A stretch of 64,000 bases of DNA from Clostridia bacterium (lineage in GTDB: Bacteria; Bacillota; Clostridia; Christensenellales; UBA3700): the NCBI GenBank assembly GCA_029068165.1, contig JAIEDA010000030.1:101896-165895 (forward strand), written 5' to 3'. Below the pieces are notes generated by a model. That model saw only the letters and a program-made list of their open reading frames with translations. It did no database searches and was not told the DNA's origin. The translations under genes and the position numbers were made by a program. Positions 54,603 through 63,918 of this stretch are shown one piece after another; position 1 is the stretch's first letter; each line of letters starts with the position of its first letter.

Positions 54603-56861
54603 ATGATTAAACTTAAAGAAGGATCGTACTTTTTAAACGGAAAATTCCTCTCGCTAGACGAATTGAAAGCTAAGGGCGTAGAGGCAAAGGCTATCGAAAA
54701 CGCTTATAAAGGCACTATGGCGTACGGCATTTTGGCAAAGCACAACACTTTGCCAGTTGCTCAAAAAGGTCAGCCGCTTCAAATTAAATTCGACGCGTTG
54801 ACTTCGCACGACATAACTTACGTGGGCATTATTCAAAACGCTAAGGCGAGCGGTCTTAAAGAATTTCCGATTCCGTACGTACTTACCAACTGCCACAACT
54901 CGCTGTGCGCGGTAGGCGGTACGATAAACGAGGACGACCACGTTTTCGGTTATTCGGCGGCTAAGAAGTACGGCGGTATTTTCGTGCCCCCGCATCAAGC
55001 GGTTATACATACTTATATGAGAGAGTGTATGTCAGGTTGCGGAAAGATGATACTCGGCTCCGACTCGCATACGCGATACGGCGCGCTTGGCACTATGGCT
55101 GTGGGCGAGGGCGGTCCGGAATTGGTTAAACAGCTTCTTTGCCGCACTTACGATATAACCTATCCGAGCGTTATAGCTATTCACCTTAGCGGCAAACCTC
55201 GCAAGGGCGTAGGTCCGCAAGACGTGGCGCTAGCTATTATCGGCAAGGTATTCAAGAACGGCTTCGTTAAGAATAAAGTAATGGAGTTCGTTGGCGACGG
55301 CATCAAAAACCTGCCTATAGAGTATAGAATAGGTATCGACGTTATGACTACCGAAACTACTTGTCTTTCGTCTATTTGGACGACTGACGACGAAGAGGTC
55401 AAGACGTATTACGCTGTAAGGGGCAGACTTTCCGACTATAAAGCTATCGCTCCCGATACCTTGGCTTATTACGACGGCGTAGTGGAAGTGAACTTGAGCG
55501 AAATAACTCCGCAAATCGCGCTTCCGTTCCACCCGTCCAACGTGTTTAATCTTCAAGACGTAATCGACAATCCTGAAGATATTTTGTCTTCCGTAGAGAA
55601 AGAGTGCAACAAGCTTCTCAACAATCCTAAAATAAACTTTAAGCTGAGAGATAAAATCGTCGGCGGTAAAGTAAGAGTAGAACAAGGCGTAATCGCAGGT
55701 TGCGCGGGCGGCACGTACGACAATATCTTCGAGGCTAGCAAGATTTTGGGAGATAAGGCGGTAGGCGACGGCAAGTTTACGCTCAACGTATATCCATCTT
55801 CAACTCCGGTATATTACGATTTGCTCAAAAAGGGAGCTATCGCGTCTTTGGTCAAGAGCGGCGCAAACGTCAAAAGCGCTTTTTGCGGTCCGTGTTTCGG
55901 AGCGGGCGACGTTCCCGCAAACAACGCGTTGTCTATTAGACATACGACGAGAAACTTTGAATCGAGAGAGGGTAGTAAGCCCGCCAACAACCAAATCGCT
56001 TCGGTTGCGCTTATGGACGCTCGTTCGATCGCCGCAACAGCCGCAAACGGCGGCGTACTTACTAGCGCGCTCGGTCTAGATTACGACGATACGATACCTA
56101 AGTTTGAATACGATAAATCCATATACGAAAAGAGAGTGTACAACGGCGTTGGTAAACCCGACCCGAACGCTCAACTCGAGTACGGTCCAAATATTTGCGA
56201 TTGGCCCGAGGTCATACCTTTGACGGATAATATAATCGTCAAGTTGGCGGCAGTTATCAACGACCCCGTAACTACGACGGACGAACTTATTCCGTCAGGC
56301 GAAACTTCAAGCTATCGTTCCAACCCGCTAAAGCTTGCCGAGTTCGCGCTTTCAAGAAAAGCTCCCGAATACGTGGGCAAAGCTAAGAAGATTTACGCCG
56401 ACGAACTCGCAAGAAGAGAAAGCGATTTGAATAAGGAGTACGCTGAAGCGGTCAAGGCTGCGGGCGTAAAACTCAAAGGCAGCGTATCCATAGGCAGCGG
56501 CGTGTACGCTGTTAAACCTGGCGACGGCAGCGCAAGAGAGCAGGCGGCAAGCTGTCAAAGAGTGCTCGGCGGCGTTTGCAATATCGCGAAAGAGTACGCG
56601 ACGAAGAGATACCGCTCAAACCTTATCAACTGGGGAATGTTGCCGTTCCTTTCTCAAGAGGAGTATAAAATCGACGATATAGTAATCGTGTACGACATTA
56701 AGAACACGATAGACAACGGCGGTTGCGAGTTTAGCGCTAAAATCGTAAGAGGCAAGCAAGTAATTGACACTACGCTCAAAATCGACGCTATGACCGACGA
56801 CGAGCGCGAGATTATCTCGAGAGGTTGTTTGATAAATTACTATAGAGCGCACAAGGGTTGA
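54603..56861 (+). CDS. Aconitase-family hydratase (YbhJ-like)
   Basis: Fe-S hydro-lyase of the aconitase superfamily, 752 residues, the same size as E. coli YbhJ. Signature stretches are TNCHNSLCAVGG, GSDSHTRYGALGTMAVGEGG, the cluster cysteine in AGCAGGTYDN and the CxxC pair in FCGPCFGAGD, then the C-terminal swivel domain. This subfamily is widespread in Clostridiales and annotated simply as hydratase; the substrate is not established and may not be citrate. It is followed immediately (1 nt) by the cyclo-ligase gene. Confidence 0.9.
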   Translation: MIKLKEGSYFLNGKFLSLDELKAKGVEAKAIENAYKGTMAYGILAKHNTLPVAQKGQPLQIKFDALTSHDITYVGIIQNAKASGLKEFPIPYVLTNCHNSLCAVGGTINEDDHVFGYSAAKKYGGIFVPPHQAVIHTYMRECMSGCGKMILGSDSHTRYGALGTMAVGEGGPELVKQLLCRTYDITYPSVIAIHLSGKPRKGVGPQDVALAIIGKVFKNGFVKNKVMEFVGDGIKNLPIEYRIGIDVMTTETTCLSSIWTTDDEEVKTYYAVRGRLSDYKAIAPDTLAYYDGVVEVNLSEITPQIALPFHPSNVFNLQDVIDNPEDILSSVEKECNKLLNNPKINFKLRDKIVGGKVRVEQGVIAGCAGGTYDNIFEASKILGDKAVGDGKFTLNVYPSSTPVYYDLLKKGAIASLVKSGANVKSAFCGPCFGAGDVPANNALSIRHTTRNFESREGSKPANNQIASVALMDARSIAATAANGGVLTSALGLDYDDTIPKFEYDKSIYEKRVYNGVGKPDPNAQLEYGPNICDWPEVIPLTDNIIVKLAAVINDPVTTTDELIPSGETSSYRSNPLKLAEFALSRKAPEYVGKAKKIYADELARRESDLNKEYAEAVKAAGVKLKGSVSIGSGVYAVKPGDGSAREQAASCQRVLGGVCNIAKEYATKRYRSNLINWGMLPFLSQEEYKIDDIVIVYDIKNTIDNGGCEFSAKIVRGKQVIDTTLKIDAMTDDEREIISRGCLINYYRAHKG

Positions 56862-56862
56862 T

Positions 56863-57417
56863 ATGGAGCAGGATAAGGCTTCGCTTAGAAAAGTTTTGAG
56901 AGCAAGGCTTGCCGCAATGAGCGATAAGCTTAAGGCACTACAAAGCGAGAAAATACTTGAAAAAGTAAAGGAACTCGATTTGCCTAGCGGCAGTATTTGT
57001 ATCTACAATTCGCTGCCTAGCGAAGTGGATACGAAAGCTATTATCGAGTATTTTATCGGCAAGAGAAAAGTCTATCTTCCGGTAGTAGACGGCGAGGAAC
57101 TTAGGCTTGTTGAAGTGGACGAAATGAGCGAATATCGCTTGGCTAAGTGGGGAATACTCGAACCGGTAGGAAAAAGGCTTACGCCTGAAGAGGCGCAACC
57201 GAAAGTGACGATTACGCCGCTTTTGGGAGTTGACAAATCGCTCAATAGACTTGGCAAAGGAAAGGGCTTTTACGATAGATATTTCGAAAAGGTGGATACT
57301 TTGCGAATAGGGCTAGCGTTCAAAGAACAAATAATTGAAAACGCGCTGAGCGATAGTCACGACAAGTCTTTGGATATGCTCGTAACTATTGACGAAGTAA
57401 TAAAATCGTCGCTTTGA
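56863..57417 (+). CDS. 5-formyltetrahydrofolate cyclo-ligase
   Basis: ATP-dependent conversion of 5-formyl-THF to 5,10-methenyl-THF. The 184-residue product has the substrate motif YNSLPSEVDTK, EPVGKRLTPEE and the ATP loop LLGVDKSLNRLGKGKGFYDRY. Length is standard. The ATG follows AAGGG and lies in the same unit as the hydratase; the gene pair is followed by rsmD-coaD. Confidence 0.93.
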   Translation: MEQDKASLRKVLRARLAAMSDKLKALQSEKILEKVKELDLPSGSICIYNSLPSEVDTKAIIEYFIGKRKVYLPVVDGEELRLVEVDEMSEYRLAKWGILEPVGKRLTPEEAQPKVTITPLLGVDKSLNRLGKGKGFYDRYFEKVDTLRIGLAFKEQIIENALSDSHDKSLDMLVTIDEVIKSSL

Positions 57418-57455
57418 GCGAAAACGAAATATGAAGTATAAATCAAAGAAGTGAA

Positions 57456-58454
57456 ATGAGAGTAATAAGCGGAAAGTACAGGGGAAGGCGGCTAAACTCG
57501 CCGTTGAACGACGAGATACGTCCCACTAGCGACAAAGTCAAAGAGAGTATCTTCAACGTGATACAGTTTGAGATTGCAAATAGTAGGTTTTTAGACTTGT
57601 TTGCGGGGAGCGGCTCTATAGGTATAGAGGCTTTAAGCAGGGGCGCGAAAGAGGTATTATTTGCCGACGTCGCAAAGGCGTCGCTGCAACTTCTCAAGTC
57701 TAATCTCAACGGGATTAACGACAATTACAAGGTTGTCGCAAGAGATTACAAGGACGCGCTGTACTCAGCGCAAGGCAAGTGGAACTTTATCTTCGTTGAC
57801 CCGCCTTATAAATGCGACTATATCAACGAGATTTGCAAAATCGTCATAGATAGGGATATGCTTGCCCGTGACGGCTATATCGTTTACGAGCACGCTCAAA
57901 GGGAATACGAACTTCCTGAAGATATGTGTATACTCAAGCGCAAAGTCTTTGGAATCGTATACGTAGACTATATAGGCTATTCGAGAGGAAAAGTCGCGAT
58001 TACCGGAAGTTTCGATCCAATAACGAAAGGGCACTTGGATATACTGGAAAAAGCGCTTGACGATTACGATAAAGCGACTATACTGATCGCTCAAAATCCT
58101 GATAAAGAATACCTCTTTACGCTGGAAGAGAGAGCGGCGTTCGCAAGGCTCGCTACGGAAGAATATCTAAACGTCAACGTGGATATTTGCGACGGGTTCG
58201 TATACGAGTATTGTAAGAATAAGAATATAGATACCGTCTATCGCGGCTATCGCAACGACGACGACGTCGAGTACGAAAAGCAAATGGCTCGGTTCAACGA
58301 AGAGCGGGGCGTAAAGACGGTGCTGATAGAGGGCAAAAGCTCCGTATCTTCCACGCTAGTGAGAGAGATGCTTAGTAAGGGCGAAGATATAAAAAAATAT
58401 TTACCTAATAAATGCGTGAGGGCGGTAATAAAAGCCTACAAGGAGAAGCTATGA
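57456..58454 (+). CDS. Fused RsmD-CoaD: 16S rRNA m2G966 methyltransferase and phosphopantetheine adenylyltransferase
   Basis: One 332-residue frame carries two enzymes. Residues 1 to about 178 are RsmD, with RVISGKYRGRRL, RPTSDKVKESIFN, SAM site LDLFAGSGSIGIEAL and catalytic FVDPPY. Residues about 180-332 are CoaD, which joins ATP and 4'-phosphopantetheine in CoA synthesis, with GSFDPITKGHLDIL (TxGH), YRGYRNDDDVEYE and SSTLVREML. The join reads GYSRGKVAITGSFDP: the Met and stop that separate the two in relatives are missing, and no ATG/GTG/TTG with a ribosome site is present at the junction. Both halves look complete. The next gene overlaps by 4 nt (ATGA). Confidence 0.93.
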   Translation: MRVISGKYRGRRLNSPLNDEIRPTSDKVKESIFNVIQFEIANSRFLDLFAGSGSIGIEALSRGAKEVLFADVAKASLQLLKSNLNGINDNYKVVARDYKDALYSAQGKWNFIFVDPPYKCDYINEICKIVIDRDMLARDGYIVYEHAQREYELPEDMCILKRKVFGIVYVDYIGYSRGKVAITGSFDPITKGHLDILEKALDDYDKATILIAQNPDKEYLFTLEERAAFARLATEEYLNVNVDICDGFVYEYCKNKNIDTVYRGYRNDDDVEYEKQMARFNEERGVKTVLIEGKSSVSSTLVREMLSKGEDIKKYLPNKCVRAVIKAYKEKL

Positions 58455-58981
58455 ATTTTATGACGACTGACAGGCTGTTGGACAAACTGGAAGAGTTGCT
58501 CAACAGCGGTAAAAAGCAAATGTTTTCCAATATGCGGCTAGTGGACGCAAACAGCTGTCTTGCCATTATTCAGCAAATAAGGAGCAGGCTGCCGGCTGAA
58601 CTGTCGGAAGCTATAGTTATTATACGCGATTGCGATAAGCTCAAAGAGGCTGCCGAGCAAGAGGCTAACGACATCGTAGCCAATGCTCAAAATCAGGCTC
58701 AAATGCTCGTGTCGGAAAGCGAAATCACCAAAGAGGGCGAAAGACAGGCTGCGGAGTTCGTCAACAACGCGGGTATTTTTGCCGACAACTTGGTGGAGCA
58801 AAGTTACGTGCAAGTCAACAATATGTATATAGAAGTGGAAAACGCAATGAGGAAAATGCTTGACAACGTGATCGCTTGCAGGGAGAGTTTGTTCGTCGCC
58901 GACGACGGAAATCCCGAAAACGGTTCGGACGTCAACGCAGGCGGTCAGCAACATAGACCCAACGATCCTCGCCGCGGTTAG
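58451..58981 (+). CDS. Coiled-coil protein found next to coaD (ATPase/DivIVA-like)
   Basis: A 176-residue alpha-helical protein with no membrane segment. The central part (about 70-110, EAEQEANDIVANAQNQAQML) is a heptad-like coiled coil resembling ATP synthase b subunits or DivIVA proteins, which is why such genes are often annotated ATPase. Genes of this type follow coaD in many Clostridia; the function is unknown. The ATG overlaps the coaD stop (ATGA) and has AAGGAG in front. Confidence 0.82.
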   Translation: MNFMTTDRLLDKLEELLNSGKKQMFSNMRLVDANSCLAIIQQIRSRLPAELSEAIVIIRDCDKLKEAAEQEANDIVANAQNQAQMLVSESEITKEGERQAAEFVNNAGIFADNLVEQSYVQVNNMYIEVENAMRKMLDNVIACRESLFVADDGNPENGSDVNAGGQQHRPNDPRRG

Positions 58982-58987
58982 TCGCCG

Positions 58988-59977
58988 TCAGTAGAATAGC
59001 TGAACAAGCGCAAGCGTTATGAAGAAAGTTACGAGCGCTTGGGTGAACTTCGTCAAGAAATAATAGCGCGTCTTTATCTTGCAGTTTTTCAAGAATGTGA
59101 GAGATTGAAATGTTATGGATAGACCGCCGAAAGAGAGTAATCCTGCCACGAAAGGTAGGATTATTTTTATGTCTACGCCGCTTTGAGCAAACGCTTGACA
59201 GCCTCTCGTAATCTCTATCATTGATATGACGGTCGGTGCGGCGACTTCGGTAGATACGCCTATCCAAGAGAGAGGTTTTGACAGCGCGTACGCCAAGCCG
59301 TCTACAAGTTTGATGTCTATGGCGATATCGATTATCATACTGAAAATAGCTATATATCCGCCTACGATAAGTACGGAAAGTATTGACGAGGTGATAGAGT
59401 TGTTGAGAAGTTTGTCGTCGGCAGCGGAGTTAGGCATAGCCGAAATACCCGTTACGCTTTTTCGTCCCCTATAAATTAGTCCGTTGATAAGCGCGCCAAG
59501 CGCGTGACATAGAAAGAGTACGTAACCTGCTTTGGGCGATGAAAACATAAGCGTGCCTACGGTGCCTACGACGAAGAGCGGTCCTGAAGTGGAAGTAAAC
59601 GAAGCGACCTTTTTGCAGTTGTCGACGGAGAAGCTTCCGTTTTCGTAAAAGTCGCTTATTAGTTTTGCCCCGATCGGATAGCCGGATATCAAGCTCATTA
59701 CGAGCACGTAACCGCTTTCGCCGGGCGCGTTGTAGAGTTTGGAAATGGGACGTCGAAGAGCTTTGCCCAAACCGTTCGCCGCGCCTATTCCCGTAAGAAG
59801 TTTGGTAAAGAAAAAGAAAGGAAAAAGCGCCGGCGCTACGTTTTTGGCAAAGAGCAACATTCCGCTGAAGATACTCTCGATATATCTTTGCGGATTTATA
59901 ACTAAGCATAGAATAAAAAAGCATAGTATAAGAGATAGCGGCAAAACTTTTCGCGCGTTTTTCGTCAACGTCAACAT
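58988..59977 (-). CDS. ylbJ: YlbJ-like sporulation integral membrane protein
   Basis: A 329-residue membrane protein of the nucleoside-recognition/YlbJ family with about eight helices. Features are NVAPALFPFFFFTKLLTG, LISGYPIGAKLISD and FTSTSGPLFVVGTVGT. In B. subtilis ylbJ is sigma-E controlled and needed for cortex formation and heat resistance of spores. A near-consensus sigma-E promoter is seen here 5 nt upstream. No ribosome site. It is convergent with the coiled-coil gene. Confidence 0.9.
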   Translation of the reverse strand: MLTLTKNARKVLPLSLILCFFILCLVINPQRYIESIFSGMLLFAKNVAPALFPFFFFTKLLTGIGAANGLGKALRRPISKLYNAPGESGYVLVMSLISGYPIGAKLISDFYENGSFSVDNCKKVASFTSTSGPLFVVGTVGTLMFSSPKAGYVLFLCHALGALINGLIYRGRKSVTGISAMPNSAADDKLLNNSITSSILSVLIVGGYIAIFSMIIDIAIDIKLVDGLAYALSKPLSWIGVSTEVAAPTVISMIEITRGCQAFAQSGVDIKIILPFVAGLLSFGGLSITFQSLTFLKNCKIKTRYYFLTKFTQALVTFFITLALVQLFY

Positions 59978-59982
59978 ATCAA

Positions 59983-60011
59983 AATATATGATAAAAACGA
60001 TAGGAATATGC
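59983..60011 (-). promoter_or_regulatory. Sigma-E-type promoter of ylbJ
   Basis: Minus strand GCATATT, 14 nt, CATATATT, matching the B. subtilis sigma-E pattern (KMATATW - 13-15 - CATACAMT). It ends 5 nt before the ylbJ ATG. Confidence 0.7.
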
Positions 60012-60034
60012 CTTGCGTAAGCCGTACGGAATTT

Positions 60035-61174
60035 TTATCTTTTCACCGTTATCATTGAATAAGGCATATTTGAGTAAACGCTCGAATACAGCCTATCCGC
60101 AACTAAAATCATAGAGTTTGGTTCAAGCGTGGAATTTTTTGTGTTTACGTCGCAATCAAAGAGCGAGAGCAGGTATTTGGAGTTTTCTTCGACGGCAAGG
60201 ATATTTACGCTCTTTACGGCGCTTAGTTCGAGTAGCTCGCCGCTTATGTAATTTCCGAGAATTATATTCAAAGCGGTTCTAGCGATATACGAATCGGTAT
60301 ATCTTTTCGTAGCTACTTTCTCGTAAAACTCGCGTAAGTTTTGCGAGGAATTAATAGCGTTTAAAATCCTGTTTTCCACGCCCTCTTTTACGCCGTGTAC
60401 GCCGGCTAAGTTTCGTTCGCTTACGATATATTTTAAGATAGAGAAGAGCTTTTCTTCGACCGACGTTTTGTCTTTGCTCTTGGCTATCAGGTCGTTGAAT
60501 ACGCTATCGGGCACGCTGTTTTTCAATCCGTCGATATCGTTTGCTTCCAACATTTTCCTAACTGCGCTTGCTGACGAGTACGTATCGGATTTTTTGTCGT
60601 CGAGATAGCCGCCGCCTTGTCTTGCTACAGTCAAAGGGGAGATACTTGAGTTTGTCAAGCGCAAAGCCCTCAAGTATTCCACGCCTAGCACGTTGTTGGG
60701 CAAGGATATTATTTGCGCGTATTCTTGAGATATTTCGCCAAGCGCGCTAGAAAGGCTTTTCGCGTAGCCGTAGCCGGCTTTTAGATATTTATTCAACGTT
60801 GATTTAAAGTCTTGGTTTTCTTCAAAATCCGCAATAGCTTTCAACGTGTCTATATTCCCGCATTCGCTGCCGAAAGAGAGGTATTTTTCGCCTTTGACGG
60901 CGTTTGCGATTTTGACCGCGCCGAGCGCAAAATACTTTGCGGTAGTGAGAACGTACTGCGGCGGAAGTTCTACAACCATATCCGCGCCAGAGAGTATTGC
61001 CCACTTAGCTCTAGCGTATTTGTCGGCAATCGCAAGCTCGCCGCGCTGCGTGACGTTGCCGCTCATCACGCAAATAATTTTGTCGCATTGCGATAGCGAG
61101 CGGGTCGCGTTTAAATGGTAAGCGTGACCGTTTTGGAAAGGGTTATATTCGCAAATCACGAACGCGATTTTCAT
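60035..61174 (-). CDS. tmcAL: tRNA(Met) cytidine acetate ligase (TmcAL, YlbM family)
   Basis: ATP-dependent ligase that uses acetate to make N4-acetylcytidine at the wobble position of elongator tRNA-Met. The 379-residue protein has the nucleotidyltransferase start CEYNPFQNGHAYHLN (HxGH-type), MSGNVTQRGELAIADKYARAKWA and the C-terminal helical domain. The ATG at 61174 is preferred over one five codons earlier because GAGGTG lies before it. Divergent from pta-ackA, which handle acetate and acetyl phosphate. Confidence 0.9.
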   Translation of the reverse strand: MKIAFVICEYNPFQNGHAYHLNATRSLSQCDKIICVMSGNVTQRGELAIADKYARAKWAILSGADMVVELPPQYVLTTAKYFALGAVKIANAVKGEKYLSFGSECGNIDTLKAIADFEENQDFKSTLNKYLKAGYGYAKSLSSALGEISQEYAQIISLPNNVLGVEYLRALRLTNSSISPLTVARQGGGYLDDKKSDTYSSASAVRKMLEANDIDGLKNSVPDSVFNDLIAKSKDKTSVEEKLFSILKYIVSERNLAGVHGVKEGVENRILNAINSSQNLREFYEKVATKRYTDSYIARTALNIILGNYISGELLELSAVKSVNILAVEENSKYLLSLFDCDVNTKNSTLEPNSMILVADRLYSSVYSNMPYSMITVKR

Positions 61175-61194
61175 TTTTTTGCACCTCAAAACTC

Positions 61195-61223
61195 TTTACA
61201 ATCAATATTTATAAGAGTATACT
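61195..61223 (+). promoter_or_regulatory. Promoter of pta
   Basis: TTTACA, 17 nt, TATACT in the divergent tmcAL/pta region. Confidence 0.6.
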
Positions 61224-61283
61224 TTAACTGTAATCATTATATAAGATAGCGCTTGAAAAATAAAGCGTTTGGGAGAAAGTAAA

Positions 61284-62279
61284 ATGAGCAAAATCATTGA
61301 CAGTATTATCGACAAAGCAAAAAGATTGAAAAAGACTATCGTTTTGGCTGAGGGCGAGGAACCCCGTACGGTCGAAGCGGCTCAAACTATCGTTAGCAAC
61401 GGCATAGCGAAAGTTATTCTTCTCGGCGACGAAGGAAAGTTGAAGAGTATGTATCCTTACGCCGACTTCAGCGGCATTAAAATCGTCAATCCTTTGACGG
61501 TTGACGTCGAGGATTACGCAAACACTCTCTACGAGCTGCGTAAAGCCAAGGGTATGACTTTGGAAGAAGCTCAAAAGCAAATCAGACAGTATCTCAATTA
61601 CGGCGCAATGATGATTAAAAAAGGCGACGCCGACGGTATGGTCGCGGGCGCTATCAATTCCACGGGCAACGTGCTTAGAGCAGGACTTACTATCGTTAAG
61701 ACCAAGCCCGGAATAAAGACCGTTTCAAGCTGTTTTCTTATGGCGTGCGACAACACGGCGTACAGCGCTCAAGACATTATGGTATTCGGCGATTGCGCGG
61801 TAAATATCGACCCGACTGCCGAACAGCTTGCCGATATCGCTATTTCTTCGACGGCGACCGCTAAAGATTTGGCTGGCATTGCCGAGCCTAAAGTAGCTAT
61901 GCTTTCGTTCTCCACCAAAGGCAGCGCAAAGCACGCTTACGTAGATAAAGTCGTAGAGGCTACCAAACTCGTAAAAGAAAAAGCTCCCGAAATCGACGTT
62001 GACGGAGAATTGCAGTTGGACGCGGCTATCATTCCGTCGGTCGGAAGACTTAAAGCGCCCGGCAGTGACGTTGCCGGCAAAGCCAACGTTTTGATTTTCC
62101 CCGATCTTCAGTCGGGCAATATAGGCTACAAACTCACGCAAAGATTTAGCGGAGCAACGGCTATCGGTCCGATATGCCAAGGCTTTGCGAAACCTATCAA
62201 CGACCTATCGCGCGGTTGCACAAGCGAAGATATAGTCGCAGTCGTTGCAATTACGGCAGTTCAGGCGAGCCAAAACTAA
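61284..62279 (+). CDS. pta: Phosphate acetyltransferase
   Basis: Interconverts acetyl-CoA and acetyl phosphate. The short 331-residue form lacks the N-terminal DRTGG domain. Typical stretches are [40 protein letters not shown] and [11 protein letters not shown]. The ATG at 61284 has GGGAG before it; the in-frame TTG five codons upstream is less likely. Together with ackA it forms the acetate-producing ATP pathway of fermentation. Confidence 0.96.
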   Translation: MSKIIDSIIDKAKRLKKTIVLAEGEEPRTVEAAQTIVSNGIAKVILLGDEGKLKSMYPYADFSGIKIVNPLTVDVEDYANTLYELRKAKGMTLEEAQKQIRQYLNYGAMMIKKGDADGMVAGAINSTGNVLRAGLTIVKTKPGIKTVSSCFLMACDNTAYSAQDIMVFGDCAVNIDPTAEQLADIAISSTATAKDLAGIAEPKVAMLSFSTKGSAKHAYVDKVVEATKLVKEKAPEIDVDGELQLDAAIIPSVGRLKAPGSDVAGKANVLIFPDLQSGNIGYKLTQRFSGATAIGPICQGFAKPINDLSRGCTSEDIVAVVAITAVQASQN

Positions 62280-62358
62280 TTTACAAGTTCGCCGTTGTAG
62301 GGTAGGCAAGTCATTTTGTTGCGAGTGGCGACAGTATAAAAATATTAAGGAGCAAATT

Positions 62359-63564
62359 ATGAAAATATTAGTAGTAAACGCAGGAAGTTCTTCACTCAAA
62401 TATCAGCTTATCGAAATGGATAATGAAGAAGTAATATGCAAAGGCACGGTTGAGTGCATAGGTATAGAGGGATCTAAGATTACGCACAAGGCGGCGGGCA
62501 AAGAATACGAAATCGAAAGACCGCTCGCAAACCATACCGACGCATTCAATCTCGTAATGGAGTGTTTGACAAATTCCAAGTACGGCAGCATTTCTTCGCC
62601 TAAAGAGATTAGCGCAATCGGACATAGAGTCGTACATTCTGGCGAGGAATTTGACAAATCGACGTACGTTGACGAGGTTGCGTTGAAGAAGTTGGAGAGC
62701 GTTGAGCATTTAGCTCCATTGCATAATCCGGCAAGCCTTGCTTGTCTTAAATCTTGTATGTCGCTCGTCGATTGTCCCAACGTAGTTGTTTTTGACACCG
62801 GCTTCCACAGCACTATGCCCGATAAGGCTAAGCTGTACGGCATACCTTACGAAGATTATCAAGCGTCAAAAATAAGAAAGTACGGTTTTCACGGCACGTC
62901 GCATAAATTCGTATCTCAAGAAGCAATTAAGTATTTGAACGGCAAAGGTTACGCAAGCGATAAGATAGTCACTTGTCACCTCGGCAACGGTTCGTCTATT
63001 ACTGCGGTAAAAGGCGGAAAGTGCGTCGATACGTCTATGGGTATGACTCCACTCGAGGGACTCGTTATGGGTACTAGAAGCGGAAGCATCGACCCTGCGG
63101 CGGTTGAAATGCTTGCTAAATTCAAGAAAATGAGCGTTGAGGAAATCACCGTATATCTCAACAAGAAGAGCGGCTTTTTGGGCGTGAGCGGAGTAAGCTC
63201 GGACTTTAGAAAACTTTGCGAGGCAATCGCGGCAGGCAATAATAGAGCTAAGCTTGCTTACGATATGTTCGATTATCAAATTCGCAAGTTTATCGGAGGC
63301 TACGCAGTAGCGATGGGCGGACTTGATTGTATCGTATTTACGGGCGGTATTGGCGAAAACGGTTCGTTGATTAGAGGAACGGTTACGCAAGATATGGAAT
63401 TCTTGGGGGTTAATGTCGATAAGAAACTCAACGAAAACGCTCCTAGAGGCGCGCTTGTAGATATAAGCGCAAAAGATTCCAAGGTAAGAGTACTCGTTAT
63501 TCCTACCAATGAGGAACTCGTAATCGCAAGAGATACCAAGGAAGTCGTATTGAGCAGGCGCTAA
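62359..63564 (+). CDS. ackA: Acetate kinase
   Basis: Acetyl phosphate plus ADP gives acetate plus ATP. The 401-residue product has VNAGSSSLKYQL, HRVVHSGEEF, KYGFHGTSHKFVS, GNGSSITAV, GTRSGSIDPA and FTGGIGENG, the complete ASKHA-fold signature. The ATG at 62359 follows AAGGAGC; an open frame upstream is only the intergenic region. Lies 79 nt after pta. Confidence 0.97.
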   Translation: MKILVVNAGSSSLKYQLIEMDNEEVICKGTVECIGIEGSKITHKAAGKEYEIERPLANHTDAFNLVMECLTNSKYGSISSPKEISAIGHRVVHSGEEFDKSTYVDEVALKKLESVEHLAPLHNPASLACLKSCMSLVDCPNVVVFDTGFHSTMPDKAKLYGIPYEDYQASKIRKYGFHGTSHKFVSQEAIKYLNGKGYASDKIVTCHLGNGSSITAVKGGKCVDTSMGMTPLEGLVMGTRSGSIDPAAVEMLAKFKKMSVEEITVYLNKKSGFLGVSGVSSDFRKLCEAIAAGNNRAKLAYDMFDYQIRKFIGGYAVAMGGLDCIVFTGGIGENGSLIRGTVTQDMEFLGVNVDKKLNENAPRGALVDISAKDSKVRVLVIPTNEELVIARDTKEVVLSRR

Positions 63565-63617
63565 ATAGACCCTTCGGCGTTTGACGAAAGAAAAATGCAA
63601 AACCTTTCGAAATTTGT

Positions 63618-63646
63618 TTGACAAAGGTGAAAAATTCATATATAAT
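63618..63646 (+). promoter_or_regulatory. Promoter of rpmF
   Basis: Consensus TTGACA, 17 nt, TATAAT after ackA. Confidence 0.85.
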
Positions 63647-63692
63647 GCAATAGCAACTAAAATTATCAGTATAAATCGGAGGTGTTAGGCAA

Positions 63693-63869
63693 ATGGCAGT
63701 ACCAAAAGCGAAAACATCAAAACAAAGAAAACATACCCGTTCGGCTAATTGGAAATTAGAAGCTCCGAATCTTTCGGCTTGTCCTCAATGCCACGAGTTG
63801 AAAATGAACCATAAGGCTTGCCCGAATTGCGGTTATTACGACGGCAAACTCGTTGTTGATAAGAAGTAA
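63693..63869 (+). CDS. rpmF: 50S ribosomal protein L32
   Basis: A 58-residue ribosomal protein beginning MAVPKAKTSKQRKHTR. Cysteines C30, C33, C43 and C46 form a zinc ribbon, so this is the zinc-binding paralogue. The ATG at 63693 follows GGAGG. In most relatives a DUF177 (YceD) gene lies directly upstream; here there is none, and rpmF has its own promoter. Confidence 0.97.
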   Translation: MAVPKAKTSKQRKHTRSANWKLEAPNLSACPQCHELKMNHKACPNCGYYDGKLVVDKK

Positions 63870-63890
63870 TTAAAAGTTTTGATCAAATTC

Positions 63891-63918
63891 AAAGACGGCA
63901 GTAATGCCGTCTTTCTTT
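63891..63918 (+). terminator. Terminator of rpmF
   Basis: AAAGACGGCA pairs with TGCCGTCTTT around GTAA, followed by CTTT. Confidence 0.85.
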
